In this document: piece by piece, positions 56,667-64,000 of the stretch
How the letters are laid out: each line of letters starts with the position of its first letter
Position numbering within the stretch: the first letter of the stretch is position 1
Source: Candidatus Ozemibacter sibiricus
GTDB taxonomy: Bacteria > Muiribacteriota > Ozemobacteria > Ozemobacterales > Ozemobacteraceae
Length of the DNA: 64,000 nucleotides
Direction: 5' to 3'
NCBI GenBank assembly: GCA_003327425.1
Contig: QOQW01000010.1
Location: forward strand, 62,001 to 126,000
Made by a program: the position numbers and the translations under genes
The notes under the pieces: generated by a model
Told to the model about the DNA's origin: nothing
Database searches by the model: none
What the model saw: only the letters and a program-made list of their open reading frames with translations

Positions 56667-57137
56667 TCAAGACAGCGATCGTCGCATGATGAGTCTGGCC
56701 TTGCCAGGGCCCAGCAGATCGGGAACGAGCCGTTCCCGGACAAAGCCTTCTTTCTCGTACAAGCTCACAGCGGGCAGGTTGGCGGGATCGACCGTCAGTT
56801 CCAGGAAGGGGACTCCTGCTCTGGCCAGGTCGGCCAGGATGAACTGCAGCAGCCGGCGGCCCATCTGCCGTCCCCGCCAGGCCTGCCCGACCGCCAACCC
56901 CAGCAGGAAGGCGCCGGGGCCATCGAGTCGGCCCAGCACGACCGCCTGGCCCGTCACCTGGCCCTCCAGGCGGGCGACATAGAGGCGTCCGGTCAGCGCC
57001 AGCAGGCGCAGGTTGGCCGCGGTCAGCCCATCGGCCGCGAACGCCTCGCGATCGAGGGCAGCGAAGGCCTCCAGATCGCTCCAGGTCGGCGGCTCGGGCA
57101 ACCGTTCGATGATCAGCGTCTGGTCAGCCTCGGCCAT
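56667..57137 (-). CDS. GNAT family N-acetyltransferase
   Basis: 156 aa from the ATG at 57137, with GGAGGGG upstream. A GTG two codons earlier overlaps the previous stop. The acetyl-CoA binding motif is GLAVGQAWRGRQMGRRLLQF (R/QxxGxG/A position), followed by LELTVDPANLPAVSLYEKEGF, typical of RimI-like enzymes. The substrate could be a protein N terminus or a small molecule and cannot be told from sequence. It lies between the beta-propeller gene and the CsgG-like gene. Confidence 0.85.
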   Translation of the reverse strand: MAEADQTLIIERLPEPPTWSDLEAFAALDREAFAADGLTAANLRLLALTGRLYVARLEGQVTGQAVVLGRLDGPGAFLLGLAVGQAWRGRQMGRRLLQFILADLARAGVPFLELTVDPANLPAVSLYEKEGFVRERLVPDLLGPGKARLIMRRSLS

Positions 57138-57139
57138 TG

Positions 57140-59125
57140 TCACCCCTCCCCCCCCTCGCCGGTGGCGGGCGAACCGGCCGGCACCGCGCCCTGCTTCCTG
57201 ACCGCGAAGCGGCCGAAGCCCCCCTCGGCCAGCAGGTGGAAATCGGCGCGGCTGGCGGAGGGAAGCACCTCCAACACCCGGTCAGGATAAGGATAGCGCG
57301 CCCGCAGGGTGCCCAATACATCGATCAACAGCAGTTCGTCCAGCGTGGTCGCCCCCACGACGCCTTCGACGTGCAACGCCAGGCGGGCCACCGGCCCGGG
57401 CAGGGGCACCCGGATCCGGCTCTTGAGCCGGTTCTGGATGACCAGCAGCTCGGCCGACTTGTCCCAGGCTACGAAGACCACGTCTTCCCCGGGGTGGAAG
57501 GCCAGGGCGACGGGCGCCCCCCCGCCCACCACATGCCGATAGATCACCTCGCCCGTCCAGGCGTGGAACGTGATCGCGCCTCCTTCTCCTCCCAGCGCCC
57601 ACCCCGCCGCGCCGGGCAACAGCCCGAGGTGGCTCCCGGCTCCGCCCGTGGGCACGGTAGCCCGCACCACTCCCTCGGCGTCGAGCAGGTGGATGCCGGC
57701 GTGGCCCTGCAGGGCTGCCTGCGTCGGCGTGCCGACCAGGCGCCGGATCGGCTCGCTGATGGGCAGCGGATGCGCGGGGTGGCGCGGGTTCGCCAAGTAG
57801 GAGACGCGGCCAGCGTCATCGACCAGCAAGAAGGCGCCATTGCCGAAGAGATGGACCTCGGCGAAGGTGCCCAGCGACCGGAAGGCCTCCGAACCGTCGA
57901 GATGGAAACCGAGCACCCCCTGGGCGGAGAGAACGATGGCCAGATCGGCAGCAGCATCGACCGCCAGGTCGCGCACCGGGCCTCCCGTCAGGCGGGTGGC
58001 CCAGATCTCCTCACCCAGGTCGTTGAGGCAGGTCAGTTGCGCCTGTCCATCCCACAGCAGGGCATATTCGACCTGGTCCGCGCCCGTCCAGAGGCGAGCG
58101 CGGGGCCGATCGCCGGCCGCCGCCCGCGGCAGTTCGACCAGCCACCGCCGCTGAAAAGCGCAGGAATCCGGCTGGGCGGGGGGAGCGACGACCTCGGCGA
58201 AGCCGGCCCGCGTCAGATCGCGAGCGGCGCCGGACTGCAGACCGACGATCGCCCCTTCGGCAGTGGCCAGCCAGATGGTCTGCCCATCCTGGCTGAGACG
58301 GGCGGTCAGGAGGGTGCCGCCAAGGTCGTCCTCCCAGAGGGGGAAGCCATGGTCATCGAGCAGGCACAGGTGCCCATGCCGGCTGTAGACCAGGGTCTGG
58401 CGCGTCTCGGCCGCATGCGACAGGCCGGCTGCTTCGAACGGCACGCGAGCCCGCCAGACGCCGGCGCTGGTCGGCACATGGAACCCGAACACGCCCCCCG
58501 CCCGATCGAGGGCGAAGACATGCTCGCCATCGGCCGTGATGGCCACATCGATCACCGGGTCGAGCCCCAGGAAAGAGGCGGCCGGCTGGCCGGAGCGCGC
58601 CACGATGGCCAGTCCTTCCCCGCGTTCGTCCTGGCAGGCGAAGGCCACCAGCTCTCCGTCGTGGGTGATGGCGAGGGCGGCCGGCAGTTTCAACAGGTTC
58701 CGGTAGGTCCAGCGGGGGCGGGAGGCCCGGTCGGCCAGGATGACGGTCGGGTCGCGGGTCAGGAAGGCGAAGTGCTGCCCCGAGCCGCTGATGATGCCGC
58801 TCATAGCCGGGAATACCCGCTTCTTCCACTGCACCTGCCCGGTGGCGTCGAGCAGCATGGCCGAGCCCCCGTCCAGGACGGCCAGCACTTCTTGCGTCTC
58901 AGAGGCGCTCACCGACCGGAAGACTCCGCCCACGTCGGCGCGCCATAGAGCCTGGCCACGGTGGTCGATCCAGGAGAGGGCGCCATCAGCCCCGACCACG
59001 ACGCCGCCCTGGCGGGTGCCCGTGGCCGCGGCCAGCTTCAAAGGCCCGGTCTGGGTCCGCCAGGCTTCATGGAATGCCAGTTTGGCCGGCATTCCGGCGG
59101 AACTGGGGTGGTCCTTCCCGGTCAT
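57140..59125 (-). CDS. beta-propeller (WD40/PQQ-like) protein, function unknown
   Basis: 661 aa with no evident signal peptide. Repeated strand patterns of a beta-propeller run through the whole length, for example GALSWIDHRGQALWRADVGG, SAMLLDATGQVQWKKRVFP, GHLCLLDDHGFPLWEDDLGG and GQAQLTCLNDLGEEIWATRL. The recurring D-x-x-G-x-x-x-W turn is PQQ-like. Two propellers of six to eight blades would fit. No enzyme motif was found, so a scaffold or sensor role is likely. First gene of a tightly packed four-gene run. The start follows AAGGAAGAATCACC. Confidence 0.7.
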   Translation of the reverse strand: MTGKDHPSSAGMPAKLAFHEAWRTQTGPLKLAAATGTRQGGVVVGADGALSWIDHRGQALWRADVGGVFRSVSASETQEVLAVLDGGSAMLLDATGQVQWKKRVFPAMSGIISGSGQHFAFLTRDPTVILADRASRPRWTYRNLLKLPAALAITHDGELVAFACQDERGEGLAIVARSGQPAASFLGLDPVIDVAITADGEHVFALDRAGGVFGFHVPTSAGVWRARVPFEAAGLSHAAETRQTLVYSRHGHLCLLDDHGFPLWEDDLGGTLLTARLSQDGQTIWLATAEGAIVGLQSGAARDLTRAGFAEVVAPPAQPDSCAFQRRWLVELPRAAAGDRPRARLWTGADQVEYALLWDGQAQLTCLNDLGEEIWATRLTGGPVRDLAVDAAADLAIVLSAQGVLGFHLDGSEAFRSLGTFAEVHLFGNGAFLLVDDAGRVSYLANPRHPAHPLPISEPIRRLVGTPTQAALQGHAGIHLLDAEGVVRATVPTGGAGSHLGLLPGAAGWALGGEGGAITFHAWTGEVIYRHVVGGGAPVALAFHPGEDVVFVAWDKSAELLVIQNRLKSRIRVPLPGPVARLALHVEGVVGATTLDELLLIDVLGTLRARYPYPDRVLEVLPSASRADFHLLAEGGFGRFAVRKQGAVPAGSPATGEGGEG

Positions 59126-59425
59126 GGTGATTCTTCCTTTCTGCGTCGGTCCGCTTCAAGGCCGGCCAGGGGCACTGGCCCTCATTCGTCTCCGGGCCAG
59201 AGCCCTTGGCCCATGGGCAGCCCCGGAACATGCCTGGCGGGGCGGGCATCACTCATTCTCATCGGCAGGCTCGGGCGAAGTGGTCGGTCTGTCCACAGAT
59301 TCGTGTCACACCGCTCGCCCAGTGTACCCAATCCTGACTTCACCGACAAGGTGGATGGCCCTGGCCATGGTATACTTCTCGCGACCGCCCTCAGATCGCT
59401 GCGTTGGCGCGAAAGGAGAAGCCGC
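59126..59425. other. divergent intergenic region, 300 bp
   Basis: Separates the beta-propeller gene (minus) from a secreted protein gene (plus). It holds an extended -10 promoter at 59368-59376 for the latter. I see no promoter of consensus type for the minus-strand gene and no small gene. Confidence 0.5.
59368..59376 (+). promoter_or_regulatory. extended -10 promoter
   Basis: TGGTATACT, about 50 nt before the ATG at 59426, without a clear -35. The form matches the element upstream of the phospholipase D-family gene. Confidence 0.42.
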
Positions 59426-60868
59426 ATGCGCATTTCATGCCTCGCCCTGGTCGCCGTCGTCACCCTGCTCACCCTTGCGGGCCTCGGTCCCTCCACAATG
59501 CCAGCCGCTCGGGCGGCCGACACCATGATGCAGGACGGCATCTGGATCATGAACACCACGTCGGATGTCGTGCAGGCCGAGATCGACAAGAAGAGCGAGA
59601 CGATCTGCCTGCCGCGCATCGAGTTCACCCAGGAGGTCGATCCGGCCGAGCTGCAGAAAGCCCTCAAAGACGGCATCAAGCGTCAGGGGGCGATCTTCCA
59701 CCTCTATCATGACGGGCTCGGGCGCCCCAAGCGGATCGGCAACCTGCTGTTCTCGCAAGACGTCTACCTGAAAGACTTGAAAATGACCTACATCGGGTAC
59801 CTGCGCAGCCTGGGCTACAAGTTCAAGATCAGCAAGACGCCCGCCTTCGAGGATCCCGCCTACCTGCGCAACGTGCAAAGCGGGGCCTATCTGGCCGAGA
59901 AGCGCCAGCAGACCGGGGCGGCCGGCACGGCAGGCGGCCCCGGTTCGACCGGGACCGACGCTGGCCGCCCCGACCAGCCCGCCCGACCAGGGCAGCCCGC
60001 CCAGCCCCTGCGTCCCATTCCCAGCGGCGGCAGTGGCGATCCCAATCTCACCCGCACCTCCTGGGATGTCATGCCGGCCGGTGTGCTCCCGCCCGGCGTC
60101 CGCAAAACGAAGAAGGAACTCGACGAAAAGATCCGGGAAATCAAGAACCGCCCCTACCAGAAAGAGATCATCCAGGTCGACCCGGTTCGTTGGGCCAGCG
60201 GACGGATGGGCCGCCTCGCCGCCGACGGCACCATCATCGGCGCCGTGGTCGAAGGCCAGCGCCCCCTCCTGCGCCTGCGCCCGCCGGCCGGGGCACCGCC
60301 CGACTGGCTGACCCCGGCCCGGATCGACGCCCTGGCCTCGCAGCCCTGCGAGTTCATCCTGCACCGCAGCGCCGCCGGCCGCGATCTCGTCCAGCAGGGC
60401 GTCTACCCTCTGGCCGACATCTACTTCGTCGATCTGGGCCTGACCTGGAACGACTGGCTGACCAGCGAAGGCCTGCCGCCCGCGCCAGAACCCGCCGAAC
60501 CCGGCATGGCCACGGCCCCCATCCGGCTGGCCGTCAAAGTGGTGGACGGCACCTGGAAGGGCCTCAAAGCCCCGGTGCTGGCCGAGGTTGCCTTCCCCGC
60601 CGCGCCCAGCGGGGTGCTGCCGACCGAACTGCTGCGCACCGCCTCGCCCGAGCGCCCGCTCGGCGACGTCAAGACCTTCCTGGCCAGATTCAACGCCGCC
60701 ACCGTCGGCCAGCCGGTCAGCGTCTCGATGCTGTTCTGCCCGGATGGCCGTCCCTACCTCGAACTCGGTCAGAAGCGCGCCCAGCGCGTCCTCTTCCCCA
60801 AGCTGAACAACAAGACCCTGGCCATCCTGCTGCAGGAGATGGCTGGCCCGAGCCCCGGCCCGCGCTAG
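59426..60868 (+). CDS. secreted protein of unknown function with repeated domain
   Basis: 480 aa from the ATG at 59426, which has AAAGGAG upstream and begins a signal peptide (MRISCLALVAVVTLLTLAGLG). The mature protein has two related parts of about 120 residues joined by a Gly/Pro/Gln-rich linker (about 175-215). The first has QGAIFHLYHDGLGRPKRIGNLLFSQDVYLKDLKMTYIGYLRSLGY. The second has CEFILHRSAAGRDLVQQGVYPLADIYFVDLGLTWNDWLTSEGL. The pattern resembles the nuclease-like (SNase-type) strand order, but the active-site residues I would expect are not visible. A third Pro-rich part follows. No function assigned. Confidence 0.6.
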   Translation: MRISCLALVAVVTLLTLAGLGPSTMPAARAADTMMQDGIWIMNTTSDVVQAEIDKKSETICLPRIEFTQEVDPAELQKALKDGIKRQGAIFHLYHDGLGRPKRIGNLLFSQDVYLKDLKMTYIGYLRSLGYKFKISKTPAFEDPAYLRNVQSGAYLAEKRQQTGAAGTAGGPGSTGTDAGRPDQPARPGQPAQPLRPIPSGGSGDPNLTRTSWDVMPAGVLPPGVRKTKKELDEKIREIKNRPYQKEIIQVDPVRWASGRMGRLAADGTIIGAVVEGQRPLLRLRPPAGAPPDWLTPARIDALASQPCEFILHRSAAGRDLVQQGVYPLADIYFVDLGLTWNDWLTSEGLPPAPEPAEPGMATAPIRLAVKVVDGTWKGLKAPVLAEVAFPAAPSGVLPTELLRTASPERPLGDVKTFLARFNAATVGQPVSVSMLFCPDGRPYLELGQKRAQRVLFPKLNNKTLAILLQEMAGPSPGPR

Positions 60869-60894
60869 CTGCGGCCTTCTCCCCAGACGCCACA

Positions 60895-60917
60895 GCGGCC
60901 GGGAAGCGCCCGGCCGC
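60895..60917. terminator. GC-rich hairpin between convergent genes
   Basis: A perfect 9-bp stem (GCGGCCGGG with CCCGGCCGC) and a 5-nt loop in the 153-bp gap between convergent genes. No U-tract on either strand. Confidence 0.35.
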
Positions 60918-61021
60918 CGGCGACCGCCAAAGCCGACACGAGCCGGGGCCGACATCGGCGCCGAAAAGCCCGGTTGGTGCTCCTTCCCGCCGCCAGCGCC
61001 GCGGCCGCGGCGAAGCCCCGG

Positions 61022-62365
61022 TCAGCCCCGATAGGCCTGGGCGATGCCTTCCTCCATGGCGTGCCAGAGCGTTTCCACCCCTTCGAGACCGACCGACCAG
61101 CGGACCAGCCCCTCGGTGATGCCGCGGGCCCGGCGATCGGCCTCGGGAACGCCCGAGTGGGTCATCGAGGCGGGATGCTGGATGTAGCTGACCGCGCTGC
61201 CCAGACTGACGGCCAGTTCCATCGGGGTGGTGTAGGAGGCGAAATAATCCATCAGGCGCACCCCTGGTTCATACCCGCCCTGGAGTTCGAAGGCGATCAT
61301 GCCGCCGAAGGCCCGCATCTGGCGTTTGGCCACGGCATGCTGCGGGTGCGACGGCAACCCGGGGTAGTAGACCCGCGCCACCTTGGGGTGCTTCTCGAGC
61401 CGGCGGGCCAGTTCGAGGGCGGAGGCGCAGACCCGCTCCATGCGCAAATGCAGGGTCTGCACTCCCTGCGCGTTCAGCCAGGAATCGAAGGGGCTGGGGG
61501 TGGGCCCGTGATCTTTGTAGACAGGGAACAGGTGGTCGCCCACGAAATTCCAGGGTCCGATCACCACTCCCCCCACGCTGGTGGAATGCCCGTTGACATA
61601 TTTGGTCAAGCTCTGGATGGTGATGTCGGCCCCGAGCCGGAACGGCTGCTGCAGGAACGGCGTGGCGAAGGTGTTGTCGACGACCAGGGGCACACCGTGT
61701 TTCTCGGTGAGACGCGAGATGCCCTCGAGATCGGAAATCTGCAGGGTGGGATTGTCGGGAGTCTCGAGGAACAGCATCGCCACGTGCGGCGTCTCTTCCA
61801 GAGCCCGCTCGACGGCCTTCAGATCGGTCATATCGATGAAGCGGCTGGTCACTCCGAACTTCTCGAGCGACCGGAAGAAGCTGTCGGTGCAACCGTAGAC
61901 ATTGCCGCTGAGGATGGCGGTGCCGCTCTTGACCAGCGCGAAGGTGGTGCAGGCGATGGCGGCCATGCCCGAGGCGAAGACCAGCGAACCGATGGTCGGC
62001 TTGCGTTCATCGGCTTTCAGAGCGGCGTCGATGATGTGCTGGCAGTCGAGCTGGAACAGCACCTTCTCGAGGTATTCGGTGGTCGGATTGCCCAGGCGGG
62101 TGTAGATGCGCGCATAGGGTTTCTCGCCGCTCTTCGATTTGCCCAGGAACCGTTCGGCCCCATCCTTCACGTTGCGGAAACTGAAGGTCGACTTCTGGAC
62201 GATGTTGGGCAGGCCGATCCCGACGCCGATCGAGGCGAACCGATCTTCCGACAGGAACCGCTCGTCGGTGCGGGCATACTTCTGCTTGCGCTCGAACCAT
62301 CTGGGATACCACTCGTGCATCGTCTTCACGTCCATTCCTCCGTGGTTGGGATAGGCTTTTCCCAT
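61022..62365 (-). CDS. Cys/Met metabolism PLP-dependent enzyme (methionine gamma-lyase / cystathionine gamma-lyase type)
   Basis: 447 aa. Fold-type I PLP enzyme with YTRLGNPTTEYLEK (about 88-101), SGMAAI near 132, LETPDNPTLQISDL (about 200-213) and the PLP lysine 255 in SLTKYVNGHST. It could cleave methionine or cystathionine or act in trans-sulfuration, and these cannot be separated reliably by eye. The N-terminal 40 residues are longer than usual. A GTG at codon 13 (62329) has GGAGG at ideal spacing and may be the true start, while the ATG at 62365 has only AGGAT. TTGTCG-N17-TAGGAT just upstream could be its promoter. Confidence 0.9.
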   Translation of the reverse strand: MGKAYPNHGGMDVKTMHEWYPRWFERKQKYARTDERFLSEDRFASIGVGIGLPNIVQKSTFSFRNVKDGAERFLGKSKSGEKPYARIYTRLGNPTTEYLEKVLFQLDCQHIIDAALKADERKPTIGSLVFASGMAAIACTTFALVKSGTAILSGNVYGCTDSFFRSLEKFGVTSRFIDMTDLKAVERALEETPHVAMLFLETPDNPTLQISDLEGISRLTEKHGVPLVVDNTFATPFLQQPFRLGADITIQSLTKYVNGHSTSVGGVVIGPWNFVGDHLFPVYKDHGPTPSPFDSWLNAQGVQTLHLRMERVCASALELARRLEKHPKVARVYYPGLPSHPQHAVAKRQMRAFGGMIAFELQGGYEPGVRLMDYFASYTTPMELAVSLGSAVSYIQHPASMTHSGVPEADRRARGITEGLVRWSVGLEGVETLWHAMEEGIAQAYRG

Positions 62366-62890
62366 ATCCTACCGCGCCCAGCCCCGTACGACAAATGGGC
62401 GGTTCCAGGGCGGTGGCCAGCCCAGGCGGAAATCCCCGTCGCCAGCGAACCGGCCTCGCGGTGGCGAGCGGGGCAACCATCGATCGCTGGGATGGGCGTC
62501 TCCGGCAGGCCGATCGCCAGCCCTCGCCAACCCCCAGAGATACCCGCCGCGCCCAGCCGACGGCCCGCCCGCGATCTACGGCCTGGCACCAGCTCGCCAA
62601 ACTGCGGACATACTCGCCGTGTCCAGACGGCTTCCGTTGTCGACGAGCGCCAGACTCGGGCAAGGTCACCGCAAGGGCACGCGCGTGCCGACCGGAGGCC
62701 GATCACCTCTTTGGAGAAGCGCGAAGGCCGCCAGCGTCAGGGGCGGCGATGCCCGCTGCAAGCAGCGTCGGATCCAGCGCTCGACCGGTTTGGGCGTGGC
62801 CAGTGCCAACCGTGAGGCCGGGTCGTCATCGGCACGACTCTGCCCCGCCCCGCCTGGGCGGCCTGTTGTTCTAGGCCGAAAGCGCGGCAG
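62366..62890. other. 525-bp GC-rich region without a recognisable gene
   Basis: Frames of 100-160 codons exist on both strands but read as Arg/Pro/Ala-rich random sequence without domain features. No ribosome site, repeat or terminator with a U-tract was seen. It may include the leader of the PLP enzyme gene or a decayed gene. Confidence 0.5.
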
Positions 62891-63967
62891 TCAGCGCACC
62901 TTCCCTCCGTCGAGGAGCGGGTTGGGGAGCATGTAGTCGGTACGGTCGGCGGCGGTGAGAGGGCGGCGCCAGTCGCCGTTCACGAACATGCGGTTCAGTT
63001 TGCGGCCGAAGATGGCGCCGATGCGGTTGATGTAGTCTTCCTGCTTGTCGGGGCCTTCGAGCGCGAGCGACCCCAGCGACTCGATCTCGGCCACCGCCCG
63101 CGCTACCACCGGCGCCCGCATCATGCCGTAGAGCGCGATGCCGAAGAAGTGGTACCAGGCCCCGTAGTTGTCGCCGAACTCGCAGGTGTCATGGCGCAGG
63201 TAGGCCAGCTTCTTCTGCAACGGATCGTTCTGCCGATCGACCCGGTACGGATTGCCGGCCAGCACGTTCTCGGCGGTCAGCATGGTCAGGTAGAGATTGC
63301 CGTGGTTGAGGACATAGCTTTCGCGGAACAGATCATGGATCTGCACCGACCGATCGGGATACTGCATGAGCCGGGCGACCAGGGCCTTCTCCTGGCCGGT
63401 GACGGCGTAGCGGCTGGTCCAGCCGCAGGCGAGCAGCAGAAACAGCTTCGAACGCAGGAAGAGAGGGGAGGGAAACTCTTTCTGCCGGCGGAAGATGACC
63501 CGGCCCAGGCGGTGCCAGAAGCCATACCACAGGTAGCGCTTGGCCTCGGGGCTCCATTCATGCTCTTCCCCGAGGGTCGGCACGATCTTGGGATACTGCT
63601 GGATGACCTGGCGGAAGGCGTTGATCAGCCGGTCGGGGTCGATCGGCCGGGTCTTGCCGATCTTGAAGCCGGCGGCGGTGACCGCCTGTTTCTGCTGCGC
63701 CTCGAGGGCTTTCAGTTCGCGCTCGCGGTCGATCTCGGCCTGGGGATAATCGCCCTTGACCAGCGTCGACAGGAGCTTCATCGGCACGGTGTCGAGCATG
63801 CGGATCAAGTAGGCATCGCCCTTGGGATCGACCAGCTTGAGCCCGTCCTGCTGGTAGTGCTGAGCGACCGACAACTTCTTCAGCCAGTCCTTGAACTCGC
63901 CAGCCCTGACCCCTGACGAACCGACCAGCAGGATCATCACCAGCCACAGCCACATGCGTGTTCTCAT
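62891..63967 (-). CDS. secreted protein of unknown function
   Basis: 358 aa from the ATG at 63967, which has GGAGAAG upstream and starts a signal peptide (MRTRMWLWLVMILLVGSSGVRA). The mature protein is mostly helical, with FKDWLKKLSVAQHYQQDGLKL at the start, then ERELKALEAQQKQAVTAAGF. A region rich in aromatic residues follows (KRYLWYGFWHRLGRVIFRRQ and DNYGAWYHFFGIALYGMM), which could be a hydrolase- or lyase-like alpha barrel. I do not recognise it. The frame continues upstream to 63991, but without a ribosome site. Last complete gene in the window. Confidence 0.65.
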   Translation of the reverse strand: MRTRMWLWLVMILLVGSSGVRAGEFKDWLKKLSVAQHYQQDGLKLVDPKGDAYLIRMLDTVPMKLLSTLVKGDYPQAEIDRERELKALEAQQKQAVTAAGFKIGKTRPIDPDRLINAFRQVIQQYPKIVPTLGEEHEWSPEAKRYLWYGFWHRLGRVIFRRQKEFPSPLFLRSKLFLLLACGWTSRYAVTGQEKALVARLMQYPDRSVQIHDLFRESYVLNHGNLYLTMLTAENVLAGNPYRVDRQNDPLQKKLAYLRHDTCEFGDNYGAWYHFFGIALYGMMRAPVVARAVAEIESLGSLALEGPDKQEDYINRIGAIFGRKLNRMFVNGDWRRPLTAADRTDYMLPNPLLDGGKVR

Positions 63968-64000
63968 GACGCTTCTCCGTTGGCGATACAAACGCTTGTC

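Noticed and set aside
62395-62936. Frames of 100-160 codons between the PLP enzyme and the last secreted protein
   Set aside because: Arg/Pro-rich, no ribosome site, no similarity to any family I know.
1-64000. tRNA, rRNA, CRISPR and insertion sequences
   Set aside because: No T-loop/acceptor patterns, repeat-spacer arrays or transposase motifs were seen when reading both strands; a dedicated scan (tRNAscan, Infernal) would be decisive.

Overview
The window is a gene-dense, high-GC stretch of a motile, LPS-making diderm bacterium. It carries flagellar filament genes (two flagellins, FliD, FlgK, FlgL, FliS, FlaG, FlgN, FlgM, a Maf-type glycosyltransferase), the CsrA-FliW switch, a BamA-Skp-LpxD-LpxC/FabZ-LpxA outer-membrane operon and an LptF/G-type LPS exporter. 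The LpxC-FabZ fusion, a three-POTRA BamA and a spiro-SPASM-like radical SAM protein argue against an ordinary proteobacterium. A spirochaete-related or candidate phylum (for example Riflebacteria-like) is possible, but the phylum cannot be fixed from this sequence. No tRNA, rRNA, CRISPR array or transposase was seen.

Layout. 1-1.4 kb (-): start of a sugar nucleotidyltransferase and UDP-glucose dehydrogenase. 1.4-6.2 kb (+): an LptF/G permease, a degenerate UshA-like protein, a DUF2993 protein and a secreted protein. 6.2-9.4 kb (-): pterin dehydratase, NadA and a radical SAM/SPASM protein. 9.7-29.5 kb (-): the late flagellar cluster. 29.7-36.8 kb (-): ComF, then the lpx/bam operon. 37.1-41.7 kb (+): a zinc-ribbon DnaB-like helicase and a GH3 glycosidase. 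41.7-46.9 kb (+): a glycan cassette (TPR-GT41-DUF5672 fusion, two methyltransferases, one unknown). 46.9-51.4 kb (-): a second TPR-GT41 glycosyltransferase downstream of an 867-residue protein built almost wholly of Thr/Ser-rich octapeptides. 52-59 kb (-): a phospholipase D-family protein, a glycine-zipper protein and an operon of beta-propeller, GNAT, CsgG-like and DUF3089 proteins. 59.4-64 kb: two unrecognised secreted proteins and a Cys/Met-metabolism PLP enzyme.

How the genes fit together. The flagellar block has sigma-28-like promoters before flgM and flgK, CsrA-type GGA hairpins in the leaders of both flagellins and flgK, and csrA-fliW next to the flagellin genes. This is the FliW-CsrA-flagellin partner-switch arrangement. 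FlgL and FliD are far longer than usual because of repeated Flagellin_IN-type modules, and the flagellins are long too.

The most striking signal is outside the flagellar block. A perfect match to the enteric sigma-28 consensus (TAAAGTTT-N11-GCCGATAA) with an upstream A-tract lies in front of the octapeptide-repeat gene, which is followed by an O-GlcNAc-transferase-like gene. I infer a flagellar-regulon protein that is a candidate substrate for the adjacent GT41 enzyme, possibly a new motility-linked glycoprotein system.
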